Of a stretch of 64,000 bases of DNA, positions 17,406-25,414 are shown piece by piece. Every line of letters begins with the position of its first letter. Position 1 is the first letter of the stretch. Under the pieces are notes generated by a model that was given only the letters and a program-made list of their open reading frames with translations, made no database searches and was not told where the DNA came from. Origin of the DNA: Deltaproteobacteria bacterium (GTDB lineage Bacteria > Myxococcota_A > UBA796 > GCA-2862545); the NCBI GenBank assembly GCA_007693595.1, contig REDI01000028.1:1-64000 (forward strand), in the 5' to 3' direction. Position numbers and translations under genes: made by a program.

Positions 17406-19235
17406 ATGTGTGGAATTGTAGGATATATAGGCTCAGACCTCGCTTGCGAGCGTCTCATCGAAGGGCTGCGTCGGCTGGAGTATCGGGGCTATGACTCCGC
17501 GGGCGTCGCCCTTATCGATCCTCAGGGCGACCTGTGGGCGAGGAAGCGAGTCGGGCGGGTTGCCGAGCTGGACGACGCGGTCTTCGATGCCCCCGAGGCC
17601 CAGATCGGCATCGCCCACACCCGGTGGGCGACCCACGGCGGCATCACCGAACCGAACGCGCACCCTCACCTCGACGCGACCCGACAGATCGCGGTGGTTC
17701 ACAACGGCATCATCGAGAACATGCACGCCTTGCGTCAGCAGCTTGAGAGCGAGGGGGTCCACTTCCGCTCCGAGACCGACACCGAGGTCCTCCCACACCT
17801 CATCCGAAAGTTCTACAGGGGAGATCCCGTGGCCGCCGTACGCGCCACCCTGCGGCTCGTCCGCGGCACCTATGGGATCGCGGTCCTCTTCGCCGATCAC
17901 CCGGATCGCATCGTGGCGGCCCGACTTGGCTCCCCGCTCGTCGTCGGGCTCGGCGAAGGCGAGACGGTGCTAGCCAGCGACCCTCAGGCGATCATCGAGC
18001 TGACGCGCCGGGTGGTCTACCTCGACGACCGCGAGATCGCCGTGATCAGCCGTGACGGCGTCAAGGTGGAGCGCCTCGACGGGAGGACCCGCGACGCCGA
18101 CATCACCCTGATCGACGACGAGGCATACGGTGTCGCCGATCTCCAGGGTTTTCCACACTTCATGCTCAAGGAGATCCACGAGCAGCCCGAGAGCATTCAG
18201 CGGTGTCTGCGCGGCCGCATCCAAGGCGAAGAAGGCAACGCCAAGCTGGGGGGCTTCCAGATGGATCCCCGCGCATTGGTCCGGATCGAGCGGGTCATCG
18301 CCCTGGGATGCGGGACGAGCTACCACGCGGGCATGGTCGGCGCGATGGCCCTCGAGTCCCTGGCCAGGGTGCCCGCGCGCGCCGAGGTCGCCTCCGAGTT
18401 TCGTTATCGCAACCCGATCATCCCCCGCGACGCACTCTTTCTGGCCGTGAGCCAGTCCGGCGAGACCATGGACACCCTCGGCGCGGTCCAGGAGGTGCTC
18501 GTGAAGGGCGGCCACGTGGCCGGGGTGGTCAACGTCGTCGGAAGCACCATCGCGCGCACCACCGGCAAGGGGGTCTATGTCCACTCGGGACCCGAGATCG
18601 CGGTCGCCTCGACGAAGGCGTTCACCTCGCAGGTGACGGCCCTGATGGTCTTCACCCTCATGGTCGCCCGCACCCGCAACCTCTCGCTGGACGCGGGCCG
18701 ACAGATGGCGCGCGCCCTCGAAGAGTTGCCGGCGAAGGTCCATGCCTACCTGCGCGACCCCGGCCCCATCCAGGTGGCGGTCGAGGCGGTCACCGAGGCC
18801 CCATACGTGCTCTTCCTCGGCCGGGGCTTCTCGTACCCCGTCGCGCTCGAAGGGGCGCTAAAGCTCAAAGAGATCGCCTACATCCCCTGCGAGGCCTACC
18901 CTTCGGGCGAGATGAAGCACGGGCCCATCGCCATGATCGACCAAGGCGCCCCCGTGCTCTTCCTCGCGCCCGCCGATCAGCACCGCGACAAGAACATCTC
19001 GAACCTCAAGGAAGTCCAGGCTCGCGGCGCGCGCCTGATCGTGGTGCACACCGAGGGCGACGACGAGCTCGCTGAGCTCGCCGACCTCTCCATCCCGGTC
19101 CCCGCGGTCCCCGACTACCTCAGCCCCCTGATCACTGTGCTTCCTCTACAGCTCTTGGCCTACCATGCGGGGCTGGCCCTGGGCCGCGACGTCGACAAGC
19201 CACGCAACCTCGCCAAGAGCGTGACGGTCGAGTAG
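17406..19235 (+). CDS. glmS: Glutamine-fructose-6-phosphate aminotransferase (isomerizing)
   Basis: GlmS makes glucosamine-6-phosphate from fructose-6-phosphate and glutamine, the entry to peptidoglycan and lipopolysaccharide amino sugars. The 609-residue product starts MCGIVGYIG, with Cys2 as the glutaminase nucleophile after Met removal. The N-terminal Ntn-hydrolase domain has 'HTRWATHGGITEPNAHPH'. Two SIS sugar-isomerase domains follow ('GCGTSYHAGMVGAMALES', 'VSQSGETMDTLGAV', 'LGRGFSYPVALEGALKLKE', 'GEMKHGPIAMID'). The C-terminus 'PRNLAKSVTVE' is canonical. Only 69 bases separate it from coaD, too little for a glmS ribozyme. Confidence 0.98.
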   Translation: MCGIVGYIGSDLACERLIEGLRRLEYRGYDSAGVALIDPQGDLWARKRVGRVAELDDAVFDAPEAQIGIAHTRWATHGGITEPNAHPHLDATRQIAVVHNGIIENMHALRQQLESEGVHFRSETDTEVLPHLIRKFYRGDPVAAVRATLRLVRGTYGIAVLFADHPDRIVAARLGSPLVVGLGEGETVLASDPQAIIELTRRVVYLDDREIAVISRDGVKVERLDGRTRDADITLIDDEAYGVADLQGFPHFMLKEIHEQPESIQRCLRGRIQGEEGNAKLGGFQMDPRALVRIERVIALGCGTSYHAGMVGAMALESLARVPARAEVASEFRYRNPIIPRDALFLAVSQSGETMDTLGAVQEVLVKGGHVAGVVNVVGSTIARTTGKGVYVHSGPEIAVASTKAFTSQVTALMVFTLMVARTRNLSLDAGRQMARALEELPAKVHAYLRDPGPIQVAVEAVTEAPYVLFLGRGFSYPVALEGALKLKEIAYIPCEAYPSGEMKHGPIAMIDQGAPVLFLAPADQHRDKNISNLKEVQARGARLIVVHTEGDDELAELADLSIPVPAVPDYLSPLITVLPLQLLAYHAGLALGRDVDKPRNLAKSVTVE

Positions 19236-19328
19236 CGTCCGCCGTGTCAGCGGATCGCGAAAGCTCTGTGGGGGAGCGGGCCTGGGGGAGTGGCCGTGCT
19301 ATACGACGGTGCCCTCCAGGAGGCGTGC

Positions 19329-20522
19329 ATGGGTATCGAGGTCCGCCCGATCAGCTTTCCCAAAGACACCATCGCCTTCTGCAAGGTCTGGTGGACGATC
19401 TACCGAGACGATCCACACTGGGTGCCCCCGCTCCTCGCAGAGCGTAAGGCCTTCTTTCATCCAACGAAGAACCCTTACTATAAGCAGGCCGAGGTCCAGG
19501 CCTTCATCGCGTACCGCGACGGCAAGGCCGTCGGCACCATCGGCGCCTGCGTCGACCGCAAGGTCCTCGAGCACTACCCGGGGGCGGCGACCTTCGGCTT
19601 CTTCGAGTTCGTACACGACGAGGCGGTCGCCAAGGCCCTGCTCGACGCCGCAGGCGGCTGGGCCCGCGACCGGGGCGCCAACCGCCTGATGGGCCCGTTC
19701 AACTGGAGCTCGAACCATGAGTTCGGCCTGCTGGTCGACGGCTTTCAGACCGATCCCTGCATCGCCAACCCGCACAATCGCGACTACTATCCCGCGGTCT
19801 ACGCCGCGCTCGGTCTGCTTCCCGCGATGACCTGGTACGCCTACTGGATGGACTACGGCCCCCAGCCTCCCCGCATCGCCCGGATCGCCGATCGTCTGCT
19901 CGAACGCCGACCCGAGATCAAGCTCCGCTCGGTGCGCCTCGACCGCTGGGACGAAGAGATGGCGATCCTCAAAGAGATCTACAACGACGCCTGGCGGGAC
20001 AACTGGGGTCATGTCGCGATCGAGATGGAGGAGTTCGACTACCTCGCCAAGAGCTTCAAGCCGCTGGTCGCGACCGACCTGTGCTACGTGGTCGAGGTCC
20101 ACGGTGAGCCCGCCGCGGTGGGGGTCACCTTCCCCGACTACAACCAGATCGCCAAGAAGATGAACGGGCGCGTGCTCCCTTTCGGCTGGGCGCACTGGGT
20201 CTTCGGCAAGAAGAAGGTGAATAAGCTCAGGGTGTTCATCCTCGGCGTCAAGAAGGATTTTCAGCATCTCCCGCTGGGCGCGCCCATGTATGCTCAGACC
20301 TGGAAGGCGGGGCGAGCCCGCAAGGTCATCGGCGCCGAGGCGAGCCTGATCTTGCACAGCAACGTCGGCATGCGCGGCGCGCTCGAGAAGATGGGGGCGT
20401 ACATCTACAAGACGTACCGCGCCTTTGAGCTCCCCCTCACCGAAGAGGCCCCGCCGATCACTCACGATGTGGGCGAGATCGTACCGGCCAAGCCTATCGG
20501 TGCCACTCTCGTGTTGGACTGA
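19329..20522 (+). CDS. GNAT-like N-acetyltransferase-fold protein
   Basis: AGGAGG five bases upstream fixes the ATG at 19329, giving 397 residues. The sequence resembles a conserved family annotated as GNAT-fold proteins ('DPHWVPPLLAERKAFFHPTK', 'AFIAYRDGKAVGTIGACVD', 'RDRGANRLMGPFNWSSNHEF', 'GLLVDGFQ'). The second half repeats GNAT-like elements ('YVVEVHGEPAAVGVTFPDYN', 'ALEKMGAYIYKTYRAFELPL'), so it may be a tandem acetyltransferase fold. Family members have no well-defined substrate that I can name. There is no signal peptide, so it is cytoplasmic. It is followed eight bases later by a lipoprotein gene. Confidence 0.75.
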   Translation: MGIEVRPISFPKDTIAFCKVWWTIYRDDPHWVPPLLAERKAFFHPTKNPYYKQAEVQAFIAYRDGKAVGTIGACVDRKVLEHYPGAATFGFFEFVHDEAVAKALLDAAGGWARDRGANRLMGPFNWSSNHEFGLLVDGFQTDPCIANPHNRDYYPAVYAALGLLPAMTWYAYWMDYGPQPPRIARIADRLLERRPEIKLRSVRLDRWDEEMAILKEIYNDAWRDNWGHVAIEMEEFDYLAKSFKPLVATDLCYVVEVHGEPAAVGVTFPDYNQIAKKMNGRVLPFGWAHWVFGKKKVNKLRVFILGVKKDFQHLPLGAPMYAQTWKAGRARKVIGAEASLILHSNVGMRGALEKMGAYIYKTYRAFELPLTEEAPPITHDVGEIVPAKPIGATLVLD

Positions 20523-20529
20523 GCGCGCC

Positions 20530-21705
20530 ATGATCCGAACAACGCTGCTCTCGGTCGTGCTCCTTGGAGCAGGCTGCTTCGTCGACGCAGCCAAGGTGCC
20601 GAGCCATCAGGCTTTCTCGGGCCCCGAAGCGCAGAAGGTCCGGCCGGTGAGCTTCGCGGTGGTCGGATCGACCCGGTCGCTCGCCTACGGGGCCAAGGCC
20701 GAGCCGAAGGCACCGAGGCAGCTCATCGAAGACGTGCGCACCCAGGTCTCGGTCCGAGGGATCGACGCCGTGATCCTCACGGGGGGCTTCGTCCGGCGCT
20801 CTACGGCCGACGAGTGGAGCCGCTTTGGCAAGCGGTGGTCCGATCTGCTGGCGAGCGAGCGCCCCAGCGACAACAAGGCCCGCGTGCCGGTGCTCGCGCT
20901 CCCAGGGGCGTCTGAGCGCCTCGGCGACAAGAGACTGGTCGGCTTTGGTGCAGCCTTTCCCGGCGCAACCCAAGACATCGGACTCGACCGGGTCGCGTCT
21001 TGGGGCGCGACCGATCTGAGCGTCGACGGCACCACTTGGCGCCTGCTCTTCGCCGACACCCACCGCAGGGCGCTTGGGAGCCGCTGGCAGGAGCAGCTCT
21101 TCTGGCTGCCCAAGGCGGTGAGCGAGGGCAGCTATGACCGCCTGCTCGTCTTCATGCCCGAGCCCCGGATCACGTTGGCCAAGGGCGCCACCATGAACCG
21201 CGACGGCGCCGCGGTAGAGCTCATCGAGATCATCGAGGAGTACGCCGGGCTCGACAAGCTCACCGCCGTGATCTCAGGCGGCCCCTCCACCAACGAGCTC
21301 TACCTTCCTACGGGTAGCTTCGGGGAGGCCTACCTGGTCGCGGGCAACGCGGGGCTCTCGGGGCCGACCCTGCTCCGCGCGGGGCCCGCCGATGACGCGG
21401 GCTTCAAGGATCTCGGACTGGAGCCCGGCTTCGACCTCGCGCTGATGCGTGAACTCGACCTCCTCGCCGACGCCGAGCAGGTCCCCCAGTCCATCGTCGA
21501 CAAGGCCCGCGCTCGAGGATCCTGGGAGACCTACACCCCGCGATACGACGGCGACGCCTTCCCGGTTCAAGGCTGGTGGATAGTGACCCTCCACGGCCAA
21601 GCCCTCACCTTGACCTATCGGGCGCGCCGCGCCGATGGTACCTTCCACGATGTGCACACCCTCGGTCGAGGGGGACGCGGTGGCTGGAAAGCGATCTCAG
21701 AGTAG
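20530..21705 (+). CDS. Lipoprotein with degenerate metallophosphoesterase fold
   Basis: The 391-residue product begins with a lipoprotein signal (MIRTTLLSVVLLGAGC). The order of elements matches calcineurin-like phosphoesterases, but nearly every metal ligand is replaced. The first GDxH block reads 'FAVVGSTRS', the GDxxD block reads 'VILTGGFVRR', the GNHD block reads 'LALPGASERLG', the histidine block reads 'LLVFMPEPR', and the GHxH block reads 'VISGGPSTNELYL'. If the alignment holds, this is a catalytically dead pseudoenzyme kept for binding or structure. A C-terminal beta domain follows ('YDGDAFPVQGWWIVTLHGQA'). The next lipoprotein gene begins three bases after the stop, so the two are probably translated together. 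Confidence 0.7.
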   Translation: MIRTTLLSVVLLGAGCFVDAAKVPSHQAFSGPEAQKVRPVSFAVVGSTRSLAYGAKAEPKAPRQLIEDVRTQVSVRGIDAVILTGGFVRRSTADEWSRFGKRWSDLLASERPSDNKARVPVLALPGASERLGDKRLVGFGAAFPGATQDIGLDRVASWGATDLSVDGTTWRLLFADTHRRALGSRWQEQLFWLPKAVSEGSYDRLLVFMPEPRITLAKGATMNRDGAAVELIEIIEEYAGLDKLTAVISGGPSTNELYLPTGSFGEAYLVAGNAGLSGPTLLRAGPADDAGFKDLGLEPGFDLALMRELDLLADAEQVPQSIVDKARARGSWETYTPRYDGDAFPVQGWWIVTLHGQALTLTYRARRADGTFHDVHTLGRGGRGGWKAISE

Positions 21706-21708
21706 ATA

Positions 21709-22092
21709 ATGCGTGCCCTAATCTTCAGTTTCCTCATGCTGCTCGGAGCCTGCGATCCCGAAAATGACGGGGATCCCGACGACTCCGACCCCAGCGGTCC
21801 GCACGAGCGCCCCGTCGAGAGCGACACGATCCGGGGCTGCGCTGAGACCTATATCGTGACCGATGGCCCCGAGATCCCTCAGGTAGGCCTGTCGTGGAAC
21901 CTGGTCATGCGCTGCATCTACGAAGACGAGACGCAGAGCACCCTGGGTGGCCCCATGATCGTCAGCGCTCAGCCTCACCACGCCGTCCAGATCCAAGACA
22001 ACAAGGTCACCTTCCTCGAGGCGGGTGAGCTCACCCTTCGGATGCAGGTCGGAGCTTACCGAGAGCGCATGGACGTCCTCGTCCTGGAGTGA
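21709..22092 (+). CDS. Small lipoprotein, function unknown
   Basis: A 127-residue protein with a clear lipoprotein signal (MRALIFSFLMLLGAC) followed by a Asp/Pro/Glu-rich tether ('DPENDGDPDDSDPSGP'). The remaining 80 residues look like one small beta-sandwich ('DGPEIPQVGLSWNLVMRCIY', 'VTFLEAGELTLRMQVGAYRE') with two cysteines that could pair. It starts three bases after the pseudo-phosphoesterase lipoprotein and ends 30 bases before the SUV3-like helicase gene. No family was recognised. Confidence 0.75.
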   Translation: MRALIFSFLMLLGACDPENDGDPDDSDPSGPHERPVESDTIRGCAETYIVTDGPEIPQVGLSWNLVMRCIYEDETQSTLGGPMIVSAQPHHAVQIQDNKVTFLEAGELTLRMQVGAYRERMDVLVLE

Positions 22093-22122
22093 TCTCACGC
22101 CGCGTCGCGTTAGGTCTGGAGC

Positions 22123-24540
22123 ATGCCGACCCTCTCCGAGCGTCTCTCTGGCTCTGGCCGCGCAGGAACGCGCGCTGTGCTCGGGCCGACCAATACGGGC
22201 AAGACCCATCTCGCGCTCGAGCGTATGCTCCTGCATCGAACGGGCATGATCGGCCTTCCACTCCGGCTGCTCGCCCGCGAGGTGTACGAGCGGCTGGTCG
22301 CCAGGGCCGGGGAGGGGGCGGTGGCCCTCATCACCGGCGAAGAGAAGATCAAGCCTTCGACCGCACGATATTACGTGTGCACCGTCGAGGCGATGCCGAT
22401 GGACCGGGCGGTGCACTTCCTGGCGGTCGACGAGGTCCAGCTCGCGGCCCATCGAACCCGTGGCCACGTCTTCACCGATCGCCTGCTGCACGCTCGGGGC
22501 GTCGACGAGACCCTCTTTTTAGGCTCGGACACCATCGCCCCCGCCCTGGAGCAGCTCCTCCCCGGCGTTCAGATCAGCGCGCAGCCCCGGCTGAGCGAGC
22601 TGCGACACCGCGGGCACGTCAAGCTCAGGGCGGTGCCCAAGCGGTCCGCGGTGGTGGCCTTCTCGGCCGAGCAGGTCTACGCCCACGCCGAGCGGCTCCG
22701 CGCGCGCCACGGTGGCTGCGCCCTGGTCCTGGGGGCCCTCTCTCCGCGCACTCGCAACGCCCAGGTCGAGCTGTATCAGTCCGGTGCCGTCGATCACCTG
22801 GTGGCGACCGACGCCATCGGCATGGGGCTCAACATGGACATCACCCACGTCGCCTTCGCGGATCGGAGCAAGTTCGACGGCCGAAACCACCGCCCCTTGG
22901 GCGACGCGGAGCTCGCTCAGATCGCGGGTCGCGCAGGTCGCCACACGCGCGAGGGCACCTTCGGCACGACCGGAGGCTGTCCTCCTCTTCGTCCCGAGAC
23001 GATCGAGGCCCTCGAAGCGCACCGCTTCCCCCCCATCCCCCGCCTTTGGTGGCGCAACCCTCAGCTGGACTTCTCGAGCCCCGAAGCGTTACTCGCCTCT
23101 CTCGAGGCCAGGGCCCCTCACCGGATGCTCCGTCGCATGGCTGACGCCGAAGACCACCGCACCCTCACCGCGCTGCTCGACCTCGCGGAGGTGCGGGCCC
23201 GGCTGGGCTCCGAGGCCGACCTGCGGCTGCTCTGGGAGGTCGCGCAGATCCCGGACTACCGAAAGACGCTCACGAGCCAGCACGCCGAGCTCCTGGCCGA
23301 GGTCTACGCGCTGCTAACCGATGAAGGAGCCCTTTCGTATTCATGGATCGCAGAGCGTCTGGATCGCCTGGATCGCAATCAAGGGGACCTCGACGCCCTC
23401 ATGACCCGGATCGCCTATGTCCGGACTTGGGCCTACGTGAGCCACCGAGCGGACTGGAACGAAGATCCCTCCGGCGCTCAGCAACAGGCCCACGCGATCG
23501 AAGACCGCCTCTCGGACGCCCTTCACGACAAGCTCACCGCCCGCTTCGTCGACCACGCCATCGCCGTATCCGTGCCAGGTCTCACGCTCCCTCGTGCCGA
23601 GGTGCTGGAGGATGGGGGGATCCACGTCGCGGGGGTGGAGCGCGGGCGCTTGGCGGGCCTGGAGCTCGTCAAGGCAGGGGAGGGGAGCGCCGCTGAGCCG
23701 GTGCGACGGGCCGCTATCGACGCGCTCCGCGACCGGGTTCGCGCGCTCTGCGACGACGACGACGAGGCCTTCGCCATCACTCGGACCGGGGAGCTGCGCT
23801 GGCGCGACACGCCGGTCGCGACGTTGCAGCCCGGGGACGTGCTGGCCCGGCCCCGGATCCGGCTGCGCCACTTCCCCGAGCTCGACTCCCTGTCGGTCGC
23901 GGCGGTCGGAGACCGTCTGCGCCGGCTCACGGAGGCGAAGGTCGGAACCTTGATCGGGAGCCTCTGGCGGCGACCCGGACGCCAGCTCCCGCCCCTCGGC
24001 CTCGACGTGCTGCTGGCGCTTGAGCGCGGCCTGGGTACCGCCGAGATCGACGAGGTCACACACGCTCTCGAAGCGCTCGACCGAGGCGACCGAAACCGGC
24101 TCGCCCGCCTCGATGTGCGCATCGGCTGCCGCGTCCTCTATCTGCCAGGCGCCCTCAAGCCCGCAGCCCGAGCTCTTCGGGCCACCCTCTGGCGTGTCCA
24201 CCACGGCGAGGCCCCTGCCCTACCTGCCGACGGTGCGACCTGCGTCGAGGTTCAGGGCCCATCGAACTTCTACCTCTCCATCGGCTTTCCGACGTCGGGG
24301 GGGTACGCGGTACGGGCCGACGTGCTCGAGAGAGTCTACGCCCTGGCCCGCCGGCTGGGGCGCGCTGGCCCCTTTGGGCTCCCCCCCGAGGTCCCGAGCT
24401 GGCTGGGGAGCGATCGCGAGATCGCAGGGCGAGTGCTCGACGGACTTGGTTATCAGAGGGTCGATCTGTCCCCCGAGCCCCGATTCGTACCCCCACCGCC
24501 TCGGCGCGACCGTCCGTCGCGCTCCCCGAGGAGACGATGA
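22123..24540 (+). CDS. SUV3-like DExH-box RNA helicase
   Basis: The 805-residue protein has the SUV3 helicase core, known from mitochondria and many alphaproteobacteria, where it unwinds RNA or DNA 3' to 5'. Walker A is GPTNTGKT (21-28); motif II is DEVQ (103-106); 'GLPLRLLAREVYERL' and 'ALITGEEKI' are characteristic of the family. The second RecA domain has 'TDAIGMGLNMDITHVAFADR' and motif VI QIAGRAGR (266-273). A long helical C-terminal region follows and ends in a basic tail. The ATG at 22123 has GGAG upstream. The last four bases overlap the next gene (ATGA). There is no degradosome partner such as PNPase in the window. Confidence 0.9.
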   Translation: MPTLSERLSGSGRAGTRAVLGPTNTGKTHLALERMLLHRTGMIGLPLRLLAREVYERLVARAGEGAVALITGEEKIKPSTARYYVCTVEAMPMDRAVHFLAVDEVQLAAHRTRGHVFTDRLLHARGVDETLFLGSDTIAPALEQLLPGVQISAQPRLSELRHRGHVKLRAVPKRSAVVAFSAEQVYAHAERLRARHGGCALVLGALSPRTRNAQVELYQSGAVDHLVATDAIGMGLNMDITHVAFADRSKFDGRNHRPLGDAELAQIAGRAGRHTREGTFGTTGGCPPLRPETIEALEAHRFPPIPRLWWRNPQLDFSSPEALLASLEARAPHRMLRRMADAEDHRTLTALLDLAEVRARLGSEADLRLLWEVAQIPDYRKTLTSQHAELLAEVYALLTDEGALSYSWIAERLDRLDRNQGDLDALMTRIAYVRTWAYVSHRADWNEDPSGAQQQAHAIEDRLSDALHDKLTARFVDHAIAVSVPGLTLPRAEVLEDGGIHVAGVERGRLAGLELVKAGEGSAAEPVRRAAIDALRDRVRALCDDDDEAFAITRTGELRWRDTPVATLQPGDVLARPRIRLRHFPELDSLSVAAVGDRLRRLTEAKVGTLIGSLWRRPGRQLPPLGLDVLLALERGLGTAEIDEVTHALEALDRGDRNRLARLDVRIGCRVLYLPGALKPAARALRATLWRVHHGEAPALPADGATCVEVQGPSNFYLSIGFPTSGGYAVRADVLERVYALARRLGRAGPFGLPPEVPSWLGSDREIAGRVLDGLGYQRVDLSPEPRFVPPPPRRDRPSRSPRRR

Positions 24541-25412
24541 GCCCAGAGACAACCACCCTCGACCACGACCGAAGGGTCTCGGCGCTGCGCGCGCTCCAGG
24601 CCGCAGCCCCCTTCGTGCGTCGACGCCTCCAGCCCCCGGCCCTCGAGATCCTCTCTCCGACCTGCACGCTGCGCTACAGCGACCGTGCCCGAGGCCGTCC
24701 GCTCCCGCTGGCCGACATCTACCGGCCCGCCCAGCCCCAGGGAGCCCCCACCGCCATCCTCGTTCATGGGGGGGGCTTTCTTGGGGGGCGGCGCGACATG
24801 TCTTCGGTCGCCGTGCTCGCGACCGATTTGGTTCGACGCGGCTTTCTGGTAGCCTCGATCGACTATTGCCTGGCGCGTCCCTTCGGCCCCGGCCTGGCCG
24901 AGCAGGTCGAAGACGTGCGTCTCGCCCTGCGCTGGTGGATGGACGAAGCCAAGAACCAAGGGGGTGATCCCGCTCGGACCGCGCTGGTGGGGCTCTCGGC
25001 GGGCGGCGCCCTGGCCCTGCTCGCCCACGAGGAGGGCACCTTCGAACGCTTCGTGGGGATCTATGGGGCCTACGACTTCAGGCTTCTCCCCGCCAGGTGG
25101 GCGACGGTCAGCCTGTTGACCCGCAGGGCACGGCGCACCGAGCACCTGCGCCACTCCCCCTTGCTCCGAGGAGACTTTGCGCAACCGGCCCTGCTGGTTC
25201 ACGGAGTCGACGATCCCCTCGCTCCCAAGGAGCACACGCTGCGCCTGGCGGAGCTGCGTCGCCAGGCTGGGCTGCCCACCCAGACCGTGCTGCTCCCCGG
25301 TGCAGTGCACGGCTACCTCCAAGACGGCGCGGCACATCCCCACAGCATCGCCACGTTCGAGGCGATAGGATCCTTCCTCGATCCACTCCTGCGTGCTCCG
25401 GAGCCGACCTGA
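24537..25412 (+). CDS. Alpha/beta hydrolase (HSL/BD-FAE-like)
   Basis: The ATG overlaps the helicase stop as ATGA, implying coupled translation. The 291-residue product has an HGGG oxyanion motif ('AILVHGGGFLGGRRDM'), the nucleophile elbow GLSAGG, a candidate acid in 'VHGVDDPLAPKEH' and histidine in 'LPGAVHGYLQDG'. This is the pattern of hormone-sensitive-lipase-type carboxylesterases and related feruloyl esterases or kynurenine formamidases. There is no signal peptide. The substrate is unknown. The gene is the second of a four-gene chain with almost no spacing. Confidence 0.88.
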   Translation: MSPETTTLDHDRRVSALRALQAAAPFVRRRLQPPALEILSPTCTLRYSDRARGRPLPLADIYRPAQPQGAPTAILVHGGGFLGGRRDMSSVAVLATDLVRRGFLVASIDYCLARPFGPGLAEQVEDVRLALRWWMDEAKNQGGDPARTALVGLSAGGALALLAHEEGTFERFVGIYGAYDFRLLPARWATVSLLTRRARRTEHLRHSPLLRGDFAQPALLVHGVDDPLAPKEHTLRLAELRRQAGLPTQTVLLPGAVHGYLQDGAAHPHSIATFEAIGSFLDPLLRAPEPT

Positions 25413-25414
25413 CC

